Shown: positions 18,744 to 27,437 of the stretch, in pieces
How positions within the stretch are numbered: the first letter of the stretch is position 1
Layout of the letters: every line of letters starts with the position of its first letter
Source of the DNA: Flavobacterium denitrificans DSM 15936
Lineage (GTDB): Bacteria > Bacteroidota > Bacteroidia > Flavobacteriales > Flavobacteriaceae
Reading direction: 5' to 3'
Assembly: GCF_000425445.1 (NCBI RefSeq)
Contig: NZ_AUDL01000004.1
Span: 434,001-498,000, forward strand
DNA length: 64,000 nucleotides
Position numbers and translations under genes: made by a program
Notes under the pieces: generated by a model
Told to the model about the DNA's origin: nothing
Database searches by the model: none
Seen by the model: the letters and a program-made list of their open reading frames with translations, nothing else

Positions 18744-20291
18744 TTATTTTCCTTCTAAAACAACAACTGAGAAAGGAGGAATTGTGATTTCAAGTTTTCC
18801 TTTTTTGTTTTCGAAACCTTTAAAAACTGTTGGAACAATTTTATTTGGGGTATCGAACGAATTGTAATCTTGTAATTTTGCTGATGTTAAAACTATTCCT
18901 GTGAAATTTTTAAGACCAAGTTCGTTTACATCAATCTCTACTTTGTTTTTGTTTTTAGCATCAACATTTACTAAAGAAATATGAACTGCACCGTTTTTAT
19001 CTTTTGAAGCTGATGCTGAAACTGCAGGAAGTGTTTCTCCGTTAAAAGTGTAATTTGGAGAATTGAAACTTACTGGCAATAATTTTGCATCCTGGTGCAC
19101 GCTGTACATTTTCATTACATGATACGTTGGCGTAGTGATCATTTTTGCCTTATCTGTTAAAATAACTGCTTGCAAAACATTAACGCATTGTGCCAAGTTT
19201 GCCATACGAACACGATCTGCGTGGTTATTGAAAATATTAAGAGTTGCTCCAGCCAAAACTGCATCACGCATTGTATTTTGCTGATATAAAAATCCAGGAT
19301 TTGTTCCTTTCTCCACTTCGTACCAACCTCCCCATTCGTCAACCATCATGGCTACTTTTTTTTGTGGATCGTATTTATCCATTATCGCAGCATGTTTTGT
19401 AACAAGCTCTTCCATTTTCAAAGCCGATTTCATGGTTTTGAAATAACCTTCTTCTGTAAAATCTCTGTCATCACCTTTTTTAGCCCATTCGATTACAGCA
19501 TAATGATGTACTCCAAGTCCACCTAACATATTTGTTGGAATGTTTTTCATTAAAACTTCTGTCCAATTATAATCAGCACTGTTTGAACCTGATGCGATGC
19601 GTGTCAATCCTCCTGTATTTTCCCAATCCGACATGAACGTTGCAAATTTGCGGTATTCTCCTGCATAGTATTCTGCAGTCATATTTCCACCGCATCCCCA
19701 AGCCTCATTTCCAATTCCCCAGAATTTAACTTTCCAAGGTTCTTTTCTTCCGTTTTTTTGACGCAAATCGCTCATCGGACTTTTACCTCCAAAATTGGTG
19801 TACTGCACCCAATCCGCTAATTCTTGAACGGTTCCGCTTCCAACATTTCCGGACAAATACGGTTCAGCTCCCAAAAGCTCACACATATTTAGGAAATCAT
19901 GTGTTCCAAAACTGTTGTCTTCAGTCACGCCGCCCCACCATTTGTTTACAATTGTTGGTCTTTGCTCTTTTGGTCCAATTCCGTCCTTCCAATGGTACGT
20001 ATCAGCAAAACAACCTCCCGGCCATCTTAAATTCGGAATTTTCAAATCTTTTAAAGCAGTAATAATGTCATTTCTAACTCCGTTTGTGTTTGGTATTTTT
20101 GAAGTATCTCCAACAAAAAATCCTCCATAGATACAGCGCCCTAAGTGTTCAGCAAAATGCCCGTAAATATTTTTGTTGATCACTGGAGCATCAGCATTAT
20201 TTTTTATGGTTACAACTGTGGTTTGATTTTGGGCAAAATTAACCTGACTACAAAGCGTAATTAAAAAGGTAACTAAAAGTGCTTTTTTCAT
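18744..20291 (-). CDS. GH51 alpha-N-arabinofuranosidase
   Basis: It is the compact GH51 form (515 residues) with a signal peptide ending VNFAQ, hence periplasmic. The barrel has RWPGGCFADTYHW, the acid/base Glu in WGIGNEAWGCGG and the nucleophile Glu in MMVDEWGGWY, then the C-terminal jelly-roll ending in PPFSVVVLEGK. It probably trims arabino-oligosaccharides to free arabinose. It is the first glycosidase after susD and is separated from it by structured RNA sequences. Confidence 0.95.
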   Translation of the reverse strand: MKKALLVTFLITLCSQVNFAQNQTTVVTIKNNADAPVINKNIYGHFAEHLGRCIYGGFFVGDTSKIPNTNGVRNDIITALKDLKIPNLRWPGGCFADTYHWKDGIGPKEQRPTIVNKWWGGVTEDNSFGTHDFLNMCELLGAEPYLSGNVGSGTVQELADWVQYTNFGGKSPMSDLRQKNGRKEPWKVKFWGIGNEAWGCGGNMTAEYYAGEYRKFATFMSDWENTGGLTRIASGSNSADYNWTEVLMKNIPTNMLGGLGVHHYAVIEWAKKGDDRDFTEEGYFKTMKSALKMEELVTKHAAIMDKYDPQKKVAMMVDEWGGWYEVEKGTNPGFLYQQNTMRDAVLAGATLNIFNNHADRVRMANLAQCVNVLQAVILTDKAKMITTPTYHVMKMYSVHQDAKLLPVSFNSPNYTFNGETLPAVSASASKDKNGAVHISLVNVDAKNKNKVEIDVNELGLKNFTGIVLTSAKLQDYNSFDTPNKIVPTVFKGFENKKGKLEITIPPFSVVVLEGK

Positions 20292-20308
20292 AATGTTTTA
20301 ATGTTATA

Positions 20309-20344
20309 ATATCATGTGAAGATTTTTAAGCCTCCACATGATAT
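20309..20344 (-). other. Intercistronic hairpin after susD
   Basis: ATATCATGTG (20309-20318) and CACATGATAT (20335-20344) form a perfect 10-bp stem just upstream of the GH51 start. No T-run follows on the minus strand, so an RNA-processing or stability role is more likely than termination. Confidence 0.6.
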
Positions 20345-20394
20345 CTGGTATTCTGAACTAATTCAAATTTATTCTTAGTCTCCGTTTTCAGTCC

Positions 20395-20418
20395 CAGTCT
20401 CACTATATACTGAGACTG
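20395..20418 (-). other. Second intercistronic hairpin after susD
   Basis: CAGTCTC (20395-20401) pairs with GAGACTG (20412-20418). With the hairpin at 20309 it makes the 148-bp susD-GH51 gap highly structured. Confidence 0.55.
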
Positions 20419-20439
20419 AAACCGAGATTGAAAACTTTT

Positions 20440-22002
20440 TTAATAACTATCATTCTGTTTTGTTCCCGGATTATTATCCATTTCTAACTGTGGAATTGGG
20501 AAAAATTCTCTTCCTGGCGCGTAAGAATTAAACTCTACATCTCTCGCTTTCAGCCAAGCCAATTTTGTTGCATCTTGCAACCATCCCCAACGACGAATAT
20601 CATCAAAACGGTGTCCTTCAAGCGGAAATTCCAAGAATCTTTCATGTCCAATTTGTTCTCTCATCTGAGCTTGAGTCATTCCAGGTTTTGCTGTCGCTAA
20701 ATCAGGCAAATTAACTCTGTTTCTTACCATTTGAATGTAAGTATATGCTCCAGGAGTATCTCCAGTTTCATTTAACGTTTCTGCATACATCAATAAAATA
20801 TCTGCATATCGCAATAAACGCTCGTTAATTCCTGATCTCCAATCGTACTCGTCAGCAAATTGACCGTCTGAATTTTGATATTTTCTACAGAAGATATCGT
20901 TTAAATCTGCAGGGCTCGTAGCATAAAAAGTGGCAAAATCTTTACCATACAATTGCATTCCGCCTGGTTTATTATAAAAAATCGTAGCATCTAAACGAGG
21001 GTCAACATCTCCTGTTTTTGTTTTTTCCTGCTGATATTCATTAAACAATGTCCAAGTTGGTTGCACATCTGTCCATCCAAAAGCTCTTGGCGCATAAGTA
21101 ATAGCACGAGCAGATGTTTTTCCCCATCCTGAAGCTGGAGCACCACCCCATCCTAAATCAACACCACCTGCATCTCTGCTGAATTGAACTTCAAAAAGAG
21201 ATTCAGAATTGTTTTCATTTGCTGTAGTAAAGTTATCGCGATAGTTTGAAACTAATGAATAAACGCCTAAGTCAATTACTTGTTTGAAAGTTGTTCTTGC
21301 GTTTGCAAAATCTTTAGTAAACAAATATGCTTTTCCTAAATATCCTAGAGCGGCACCTTTTGTAGCACGTCCTTTTTGACCAGCATCAAGGCCTGAAAGT
21401 CCAACATATGTATTAGGCAACAATTCTGCTGCAGCTTTAAAATCAGCAATAACCTGTGCCCATCCATCAGCTTCTGATTTTTGAGGTGTATACAATTTAA
21501 TTTCTGTTGGAAGTGGCACATTTTTAAACATGTTTACAGCGTGAAACAAGTATAAACCTCTTAAGAAATAAGCTTGTCCTAAAATTCTATTTTTAAGTGC
21601 TGCGTCTTCAAATGCAATTCCTGGCACATTTGTCAAAACTTGATTTGCACGATAAATTCCTTGATAGTATGTCTCAAAAGCCCAGCCATAAATTGCTGGA
21701 TCTGTAGGGTTTGAATTGAAACGCCCTACATTGTACATCGCTCCCCAGGGGCTATTACTACGAGTATCATCACCTTTTAAATCTAATAGCAACGGCGTGC
21801 TTCTCATATAAGTTCCATCTGTAAGCAAACTTCCGTAAGCGGCATTCACTCCTTCGATAGCGTCTTGATCTGTTTTCCAAAATGAACCTGCGGTTTCAAC
21901 GTTAGGATCCACTTGAAGCAAGTCTTCATTATCAACACAACTTGTAGTTACAAGAGCTAGTGAAAAGAAAACTGTTATATAATTAAATACTTTATATTTC
22001 AT
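20440..22002 (-). CDS. SusD-like starch-binding outer membrane lipoprotein
   Basis: It is the surface lid protein that captures arabino-oligosaccharides for the SusC channel. A lipoprotein signal with Cys22 (VTTSCVDNEDL), a RagB/SusD body with TPR-like helices (AYFLRGLYLFHAVNMF, GAALGYLGKAYLF) and the C-terminal ERLLRYADILLMYAETLNE stretch are all present. The final EFFPIPQLEMDNNPGTKQN is the usual SusD ending. It is immediately downstream of susC. Specificity is inferred from the surrounding arabinan enzymes. Confidence 0.95.
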   Translation of the reverse strand: MKYKVFNYITVFFSLALVTTSCVDNEDLLQVDPNVETAGSFWKTDQDAIEGVNAAYGSLLTDGTYMRSTPLLLDLKGDDTRSNSPWGAMYNVGRFNSNPTDPAIYGWAFETYYQGIYRANQVLTNVPGIAFEDAALKNRILGQAYFLRGLYLFHAVNMFKNVPLPTEIKLYTPQKSEADGWAQVIADFKAAAELLPNTYVGLSGLDAGQKGRATKGAALGYLGKAYLFTKDFANARTTFKQVIDLGVYSLVSNYRDNFTTANENNSESLFEVQFSRDAGGVDLGWGGAPASGWGKTSARAITYAPRAFGWTDVQPTWTLFNEYQQEKTKTGDVDPRLDATIFYNKPGGMQLYGKDFATFYATSPADLNDIFCRKYQNSDGQFADEYDWRSGINERLLRYADILLMYAETLNETGDTPGAYTYIQMVRNRVNLPDLATAKPGMTQAQMREQIGHERFLEFPLEGHRFDDIRRWGWLQDATKLAWLKARDVEFNSYAPGREFFPIPQLEMDNNPGTKQNDSY

Positions 22003-22032
22003 TTTAATTCGTTTTTAATTGGTTAGGATAGA

Positions 22033-25000
22033 TTAAAAAGTTACTTCAACACCCAAAGAAATTGTTCTTGGATTTGGGAATGATCCTGCATCATATCCTC
22101 TAGAAAATAATCCGTCATTGTAATTAAAATCTGGATCGTAACCTCTGTATTTGCTAATAATCCATAAGTTTTGACCATTTACATATACTTTCGCTCTCTG
22201 AATAAACAAATCTTTTGGCAATGGAAGTGAATATCCAATTTCCAATGTCTGTAATTTGATATAATCACCGCTTTCGATAAATCTGTCAGAGTCTCTTGCA
22301 TTTCCATTTGGATCTCCAATAATTGGACGAGGAACGTTTGTATTTGTATTTGTTGGTGTCCAATAGTTCAAAGCATCAACACTATGATTTCCATATTGCT
22401 CTGTCATTAAGTTACGATACAATCCGTTGAATACTTTGTTTCCTCCTGAACCTTGCCAGAACATAGAGAAATCCCAATTTTTATAATTTGCACCAAAGTT
22501 GATTCCGTAGCTGTATTTCGGAATTGTAACTCCCATAAACTTTCTATCAGCATCTGTGATTTGTCCATCACCATTTAAATCGCTGAATTTAAGATCTCCA
22601 ACACCCGCGTTAGTCTGAGTTGGCGAAGAAGCTAAATCAGCCGCATTTTGAAAAATTCCTGCAACTTCATATGTATAAAGTTCTCCAATTGATCTTCCAA
22701 CTTCTGTTTTTGAAGCTGCTCCATAAATTGGGTTTCCATCAAGACCAATTTGTAAAACCTCATTTTTTAGGGTTCCTAAGTTTGCCGAAATGTTGTATTT
22801 AAATTCGTGGTGATTGTTGTTGTACGTTGCTGTAAACTCAAAACCACTGTTTTTAACCGCACCTGCATTTGTTGTAATACTTGCTGGGAATGCTCCAGTT
22901 GAATATGGCAATGGAACTCCAATCAATAAATCTGTTGATTTTTTCTGATAATATTCAGCAGTAATTTGTAAATCATTATCTAAGAATCCAAGCTCAACTG
23001 CAACGTTTGAAGTCGCTGTCTTTTCCCAGTGTACATTCGGATCAATAGCACTAACTACTGTTGTTCCAGGAGCTAATGCGTTATTAAAGTCATATCCTGC
23101 AAAAGCATTGATAGTTGGTGAATAGGCATAAACTCCAAGTGTGTTATTTCCTAATTCTCCATAGCCTCCTCTTAATTTGATTGTGTTAAACCAATCTGGC
23201 AAATGGATGAATTTTTCGTTGCTTAATTTCCATGCTCCTGAGAAAGAGTAGAAATTAGCCGTGTTATTGTCTTCACTAAAAAGTGATGTTTTATCTTGTC
23301 TGAAGTTTCCTGTAATGAAATAACGATCATCATAAGAATAGTTCAAACGGCTTAAGTATGAAATATTTGTAAGTGTATTTTTGTATTCACCTGCGCTAGT
23401 AGCATCAGCATATTGGATTTGGCTGATTTCGCCTGGAGTATATCCAACACCTCTTGACCAATGTCTGTAGTAGTCATTTCTTTCTTGAATCCATCCTCCT
23501 AAAGCATCGATTTTATGTTTGTCTAAAGTAATTTCGTAAGTCAATAAGTTGTTTACGAATGTTCTTTGTTGGTTTCCATTATCAACATCTAAAGAAGCTT
23601 CATCATTTGTAGTAATATAATACCATCCTAAATCACTTGGCGGAATGAATTTTCTGTTTTGAAAATCTAATCTATCGTAGCTTAAATCTAATTTATATTT
23701 CAAGCCTTTGATGATTTCAAGTTCTCCCCAAATATCTCCAATAAAACGGCTTCTTTGCCCATTATTTGTAATCAAGTTATTGTAACCAATAACGTTCATC
23801 GAGATTGCTCTCTGCGTTAAGTTATCAGTTCCCCCGTATCCACCAAGTCTATTTTCATCATAAACAGGCATTGTTGGAACTGCACCTAACAAATCAACAA
23901 TTGCAGATTGTCCAGCATTGTATTCATTAAAGTTTTCTTTACCCGATTTGGTATATCCAATTTTAGAACCGTATTTGAATTTTCCTTTTTTACCGTATAA
24001 ATTCAAATTCATAGAATATCTTTCATAGTCTTGAGGCGAATTCAAATAACTTGTATTTTTAAAATAGTCCGTATTCAAATTATATCCTAAAGTTTCAGCT
24101 CCACCACTAAAAGTAAGTGAATGGTTTTGAATAAGACCTGTTTCGAAAGCTTCTTTTTGCCAATTTGTATCAACATTATTAATGTACGAAGGACTGTTTG
24201 GATCGTTTCCTGGAGCAATCGCTAATCCAGCATTTTGTTCAGCTGCTGATGTGATTTTTTGATACCCCACACGATCCGTTACATCCCATGTTTTAGCTAC
24301 ATTTTGGAAACCTACAAGCGACTTATATTTAATGTCTAATTTACCACTTTTTCCTTTTTTAGTCGTAATAATAACAACCCCGTTTGCTCCTTGAACACCA
24401 TAAATAGCTGCCGCCGATGCATCTTTTAAAACTTGCATAGACTCAATATCACCTGGCGCAAAATCATTTGGGCTTGATACAATCATTCCGTCAATTACAA
24501 ACAATGGATTATTGTTTGTAAATGAATTGATACCTCTAATTTTAACATTTACAAATCCTCCAGGTTCTCCAGATGATTGTACTGTTACCCCTGCAACTTG
24601 TCCTTGAAGCATTTTGGCTGGATCATAAGTTACTGTTTTCTTAGCAGCTTCCATATCTACAACACCAATTGATCCGGTAAGATCACCTTTCTTTTGAGTA
24701 CCGTAACCTACAACTACTACTTCATTAAGTTTATTTGTGTCTTCTCCTAATGCTAAGTCAATTTTTGATTGATTTCCTACTGTGACTTCCTGATTTTGAA
24801 ATCCTATAAATGAAAAAACTAAAACATCATTTGGAGATGCTTTAATTGAATACTCTCCATCAAAACCGGTGGTGGTTACGGTCTTGGTTCCTTTTATCAT
24901 AATATTAACACCCGGCAAAGGCAGTTTGTCCTGAGCTGAGGTAACAACTCCATTAATCGTTTTGCCTTGAGCCGACATTTGATTAACAGAAAAAAACAGC

Positions 25001-25077
25001 ATCATTAATGCTAAAATCCATTCTTTTTTTGGCAATAAAAAATTGCAATAAAAAAATAATCGTTGGTTTGTTATCAT
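22033..25077 (-). CDS. SusC-like TonB-dependent outer membrane transporter
   Basis: It imports oligosaccharides across the outer membrane using TonB energy. The order is signal peptide (to about residue 36, MSAQ), carboxypeptidase-like beta domain (about 40-115), TonB-box and plug (VVVGYGTQKKGDLTGSI, then FVIDGMIV and VLKDASAAAIYGVQGANGVVIITTKKG), and a barrel ending in an aromatic residue (GVEVTF). At 1014 residues it is of normal size. It heads the arabinan PUL transcript, with an AraR-like operator and -7 box just upstream. Confidence 0.96.
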   Translation of the reverse strand: MITNQRLFFYCNFLLPKKEWILALMMLFFSVNQMSAQGKTINGVVTSAQDKLPLPGVNIMIKGTKTVTTTGFDGEYSIKASPNDVLVFSFIGFQNQEVTVGNQSKIDLALGEDTNKLNEVVVVGYGTQKKGDLTGSIGVVDMEAAKKTVTYDPAKMLQGQVAGVTVQSSGEPGGFVNVKIRGINSFTNNNPLFVIDGMIVSSPNDFAPGDIESMQVLKDASAAAIYGVQGANGVVIITTKKGKSGKLDIKYKSLVGFQNVAKTWDVTDRVGYQKITSAAEQNAGLAIAPGNDPNSPSYINNVDTNWQKEAFETGLIQNHSLTFSGGAETLGYNLNTDYFKNTSYLNSPQDYERYSMNLNLYGKKGKFKYGSKIGYTKSGKENFNEYNAGQSAIVDLLGAVPTMPVYDENRLGGYGGTDNLTQRAISMNVIGYNNLITNNGQRSRFIGDIWGELEIIKGLKYKLDLSYDRLDFQNRKFIPPSDLGWYYITTNDEASLDVDNGNQQRTFVNNLLTYEITLDKHKIDALGGWIQERNDYYRHWSRGVGYTPGEISQIQYADATSAGEYKNTLTNISYLSRLNYSYDDRYFITGNFRQDKTSLFSEDNNTANFYSFSGAWKLSNEKFIHLPDWFNTIKLRGGYGELGNNTLGVYAYSPTINAFAGYDFNNALAPGTTVVSAIDPNVHWEKTATSNVAVELGFLDNDLQITAEYYQKKSTDLLIGVPLPYSTGAFPASITTNAGAVKNSGFEFTATYNNNHHEFKYNISANLGTLKNEVLQIGLDGNPIYGAASKTEVGRSIGELYTYEVAGIFQNAADLASSPTQTNAGVGDLKFSDLNGDGQITDADRKFMGVTIPKYSYGINFGANYKNWDFSMFWQGSGGNKVFNGLYRNLMTEQYGNHSVDALNYWTPTNTNTNVPRPIIGDPNGNARDSDRFIESGDYIKLQTLEIGYSLPLPKDLFIQRAKVYVNGQNLWIISKYRGYDPDFNYNDGLFSRGYDAGSFPNPRTISLGVEVTF

Positions 25078-25110
25078 AAGGTTTAATTAAGTTGGTTAGT
25101 GTAATAATTA

Positions 25111-25131
25111 TAAGTGTTAATTTTACATTTG
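25111..25131. promoter_or_regulatory. AraR-like operator of susC
   Basis: TAAGTGT-TAATTTT-ACATTTG. It lies immediately downstream of the susC -7 box, so it would cover the transcription start. The same layout occurs at tkt. Confidence 0.75.
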
Positions 25132-25139
25132 TAAATTTA
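25132..25139 (-). promoter_or_regulatory. Candidate -7 box of susC
   Basis: The minus strand reads TAAATTTA, seven of eight to TAnnTTTG, with a TTTG 21 bp upstream (CAAA at 25161 on the plus strand). Confidence 0.5.
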
Positions 25140-25209
25140 ACTAAAAAAAAACCTCAAAAACAAATTAATATCATAAAAAAAACGCTGAAAAAAAATATAT
25201 ATCATAAAT

Positions 25210-25230
25210 TAAGTGTGAAATTTACATTAA
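25210..25230. promoter_or_regulatory. AraR-like site in the susC/araR region (2)
   Basis: TAAGTGT-GAAATTT-ACATTAA, keeping the 7-7-7 layout. Confidence 0.65.
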
Positions 25231-25274
25231 TAAATCGACGTTTTTTTCAAAAAAAGAGTCTTTTTTAAGAGTTA

Positions 25275-25295
25275 TTTGTGTAAAATCTACACTTT
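25275..25295. promoter_or_regulatory. AraR-like site in the susC/araR region (3)
   Basis: TTTGTGT-AAAATCT-ACACTTT, the same motif in the opposite orientation (AAAGTGT-N7-ACACAAA on the minus strand). Confidence 0.6.
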
Positions 25296-25560
25296 TTATC
25301 AAAAAGCCTCTTTTTAAGCAAAAAAATGGCTTTTGAAAAAAAATTATAAATGAGCTGTTTTAGAATAATTTGAGCATGAAAAAAAAATTATTTGTAAATA
25401 AAATCTTGTTTATAAAATTTACTTTTTATGACCAAATTGCTCTTAATTTTAAAAAAACAGCTTATTTTTGTTCCGAAAACGTTTGAAAATGATTAAAAAG
25501 ACGTTAGATTGATGTTTTCATTTCCTTTTTGTAACTTCATTTTTTGATATTTTTTTGATT

Positions 25561-25581
25561 TAAGTGTAAAATCTACATTAA
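25561..25581. promoter_or_regulatory. AraR-like operator of araR
   Basis: TAAGTGT-AAAATCT-ACATTAA, 54 bp before the araR start codon. A TATATTTA box (25610-25617) downstream could be the -7 element, which would make this an autoregulatory site. Confidence 0.65.
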
Positions 25582-25634
25582 TAAATTATGAAACGTATTA
25601 GGAAGTTTATATATTTACCATCAAAATATTGATT

Positions 25635-26324
25635 ATGCTAAACAGTTATAGCTCTGCTGATAAAGCGTTATTAGCAGTAGATTGTATCATTTTTGGTTTC
25701 GACAATCAAGGTTTGAAAATACTTTTAATTAAAAGGGACTTTGAGCCAGAAAAAGGCAAATGGTCGTTGATTGGGGGATTTTTGAAACGTGATGAAGTAC
25801 TAGACAATGCCGCGATAAGAATTTTAAATACATACACCGGTTTAAACGATATCTATATGGAGCAGCTGTACGCTTACTCTGAAATTGATCGTGACCCTGT
25901 TGAAAGAACCATTTCGGTTTCCTATTATGCTTTGATTAATATCGAAAATCATAATGCCGAATTGATCAAAAATTATCACGCACAATGGTTTAGTATTACC
26001 GATGCGCCAAACTTGATTTTTGACCACAACGAAATGGTTGAACACGCTATCAGAAGACTTCGTTACAGAACTTCAATAAAACCAATCGGATTCGAGTTGC
26101 TTCCGGAGAAATTCACTATGCGCCAATTATTAGAATTGTATGAAGCCATTTTGAGCAAAGAATTGGACAAGCGAAATTTCATCAGCAAAATCAATTCGTT
26201 GGAAATCTTGAACAAACTCGATGAAAAAGATATGGGATCTTCTCGAAAAGGTTCTTATCTCTATACTTTCAACAAAGAAAAATATGAAGAAAAATTACTC
26301 AACGATTTTGTGCTGAATTTATAA
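25635..26324 (+). CDS. araR: Nudix-type transcriptional regulator, AraR (NrtR family)
   Basis: It is probably the arabinose-responsive regulator of the locus. The N-terminal Nudix domain (about 10-135) has a degenerate box: GGFLKRDEVLDNAAIRILNTY keeps the Gly and first Glu but lacks the REUxEE glutamates, so it should bind ligand without hydrolysis. A C-terminal winged helix (about 150-229) has KFTMRQLLELYEAIL and RKGSYLYTFN. This matches the known AraR regulators of Bacteroides. I start at ATG 25635; a TTG two codons earlier is less likely. It is divergent from susC, with four AraR-like sites between. Confidence 0.88.
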   Translation: MLNSYSSADKALLAVDCIIFGFDNQGLKILLIKRDFEPEKGKWSLIGGFLKRDEVLDNAAIRILNTYTGLNDIYMEQLYAYSEIDRDPVERTISVSYYALINIENHNAELIKNYHAQWFSITDAPNLIFDHNEMVEHAIRRLRYRTSIKPIGFELLPEKFTMRQLLELYEAILSKELDKRNFISKINSLEILNKLDEKDMGSSRKGSYLYTFNKEKYEEKLLNDFVLNL

Positions 26325-26378
26325 AAAAGTTTAGCCACAGATTTCACAGATTAAAATGATTTTTATCTAGACATTTAT

Positions 26379-26422
26379 AAAAAAGAAGCCTTGAAAAAAA
26401 TAAATTTTCAGGGCTTCTTTTT
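26379..26422 (+). terminator. Terminator after araR
   Basis: AAAAAGAAGCC-TTGAAAA pairs with TTTTCA-GGGCTTCTTTTT, with runs on both sides that permit bidirectional use. Confidence 0.75.
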
Positions 26423-26430
26423 ATTTAAAA

Positions 26431-26493
26431 TCTCTCGCAGATCTGGCAGATTTAAGGGATTTTTTCTGCTAAATCTGTTGGATCTGCGGGAAA
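26431..26493. repeat. Intergenic repeat CTCTCGCAGATCTGGCAG, copy 1
   Basis: TCTCTCGCAGATCTGGCAGATTT and a partly complementary AAATCTG-TTGGATCTGCGGG form an inverted repeat. A near-identical copy is at 26647-26710. Looser relatives are near 2046 and 17021. Confidence 0.7.
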
Positions 26494-26559
26494 CTTATTC
26501 CGAAAAAACAAAAACCGCGTGAATCCGTTTTATACGAAATATCAGCGAGCCATAAAACC

Positions 26560-26594
26560 AAAACCCTGAAAGCCACAAACTTTCAGGGTTTTTA
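26560..26594 (-). terminator. Terminator of the tkt-tal operon
   Basis: AAAACCCTGAAAG pairs with CTTTCAGGGTTTTT across a CCACAAA loop. It is 180 bp beyond the tal stop, with one repeat copy between. Confidence 0.7.
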
Positions 26595-26646
26595 CTTCAA
26601 TAAAACTACTATTAAAAAACTAAACAAATTTTCATTTTAAAAATAA

Positions 26647-26710
26647 TCTCTCGCAGATCTGGCAGATTTAAGGGATTTTTTCTGCTAAATCTGCTAAATC
26701 TGCGGGAAAC
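26647..26710. repeat. Intergenic repeat CTCTCGCAGATCTGGCAG, copy 2
   Basis: Near-identical to 26431-26493 and in the same orientation. The two copies flank the tal terminator, as if the repeat had inserted or duplicated in this spot. Confidence 0.7.
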
Positions 26711-26773
26711 ATTTTTTTACAAATCACTCCGTTTTCATCCGCTTGATCTGTAAAATCTGTGGTCTAAAAATTT

Positions 26774-27430
26774 TTAGCTATTCCCTTTTTGATAATCTGC
26801 TAAAAATTGTGCTAAACCAATGTCTGTCAACGGATGTTTCAACAAACCTTCAATTGCACTTAGTGGTCCAGTAATAACATCAGATCCTATTTTTGCGCAA
26901 TTGATAATGTGCATTACGTTGCGAACTGAAGCTGCCAGGATTTGAGTTTCAAATCCGAAGTTGTCATAAATCAATCTGATTTCTTCAATAAGATTCATTC
27001 CATCGGTCGAAACATCATCCAAACGCCCAATAAACGGAGAAACATAAGTAGCTCCAGCTTTTGCAGCCAATAGTGCTTGACCAGATGAAAACACCAAAGT
27101 ACAATTGGTTCTAATTCCTTTACTCGAAAAATATTTGATTGCTTTTACGCCATCTTTTATCATCGGGATTTTAACCACGATCTGAGGATGCAAAGCCGCT
27201 AATTTTTCTCCTTCAGCAATCATTCCTTCAAAATTGGTCGAAATTACCTCCGCACTTACATCACCATCTACCAATTCGCAGATTTTCACATAATGATCCA
27301 AAATATTCTGAGCCCCTGTAATTCCTTCTTTTGCCATCAATGACGGATTTGTGGTTACACCGTCTAAAACCCCTAAATCATTGGCTTCTTTAATATCTTT
27401 TAAATTTGCTGTATCTATAAAAAATTTCAT
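26774..27430 (-). CDS. tal: Transaldolase (TalC/MipB type)
   Basis: It transfers dihydroxyacetone units between sugar phosphates in the pentose-phosphate pathway. The 218-residue short form starts MKFFIDTANLKDIKEAN with DGVTTNPSLMAKEG. The Schiff-base lysine is in VVKIPMIKDG, and TNCTLVFSSGQALLAAKAGA with SPFIGRLDD follows. It lies 8 bp downstream of tkt in one operon, so the two enzymes that clear xylulose 5-phosphate are expressed together. Related fructose-6-phosphate aldolases share this fold, but the context favours transaldolase. Confidence 0.94.
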   Translation of the reverse strand: MKFFIDTANLKDIKEANDLGVLDGVTTNPSLMAKEGITGAQNILDHYVKICELVDGDVSAEVISTNFEGMIAEGEKLAALHPQIVVKIPMIKDGVKAIKYFSSKGIRTNCTLVFSSGQALLAAKAGATYVSPFIGRLDDVSTDGMNLIEEIRLIYDNFGFETQILAASVRNVMHIINCAKIGSDVITGPLSAIEGLLKHPLTDIGLAQFLADYQKGNS

Positions 27431-27437
27431 TTTCTTC

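Larger units (their letters stand above)
25078..25634. promoter_or_regulatory. Divergent susC/araR control region
   Basis: This gene-free region of 557 bp between the susC and araR starts contains four copies of the 21-bp TAAGTGT-N7-ACATTTG-type motif, listed separately. The rest is very A/T-rich, and I see no small gene in it. Confidence 0.75.

Noticed and set aside
26431..26710. Possible CRISPR-like pair of repeats
   Set aside because: Only two copies, about 216 bp apart, each internally inverted, with a terminator between and no cas genes; this is an intergenic repeat family.
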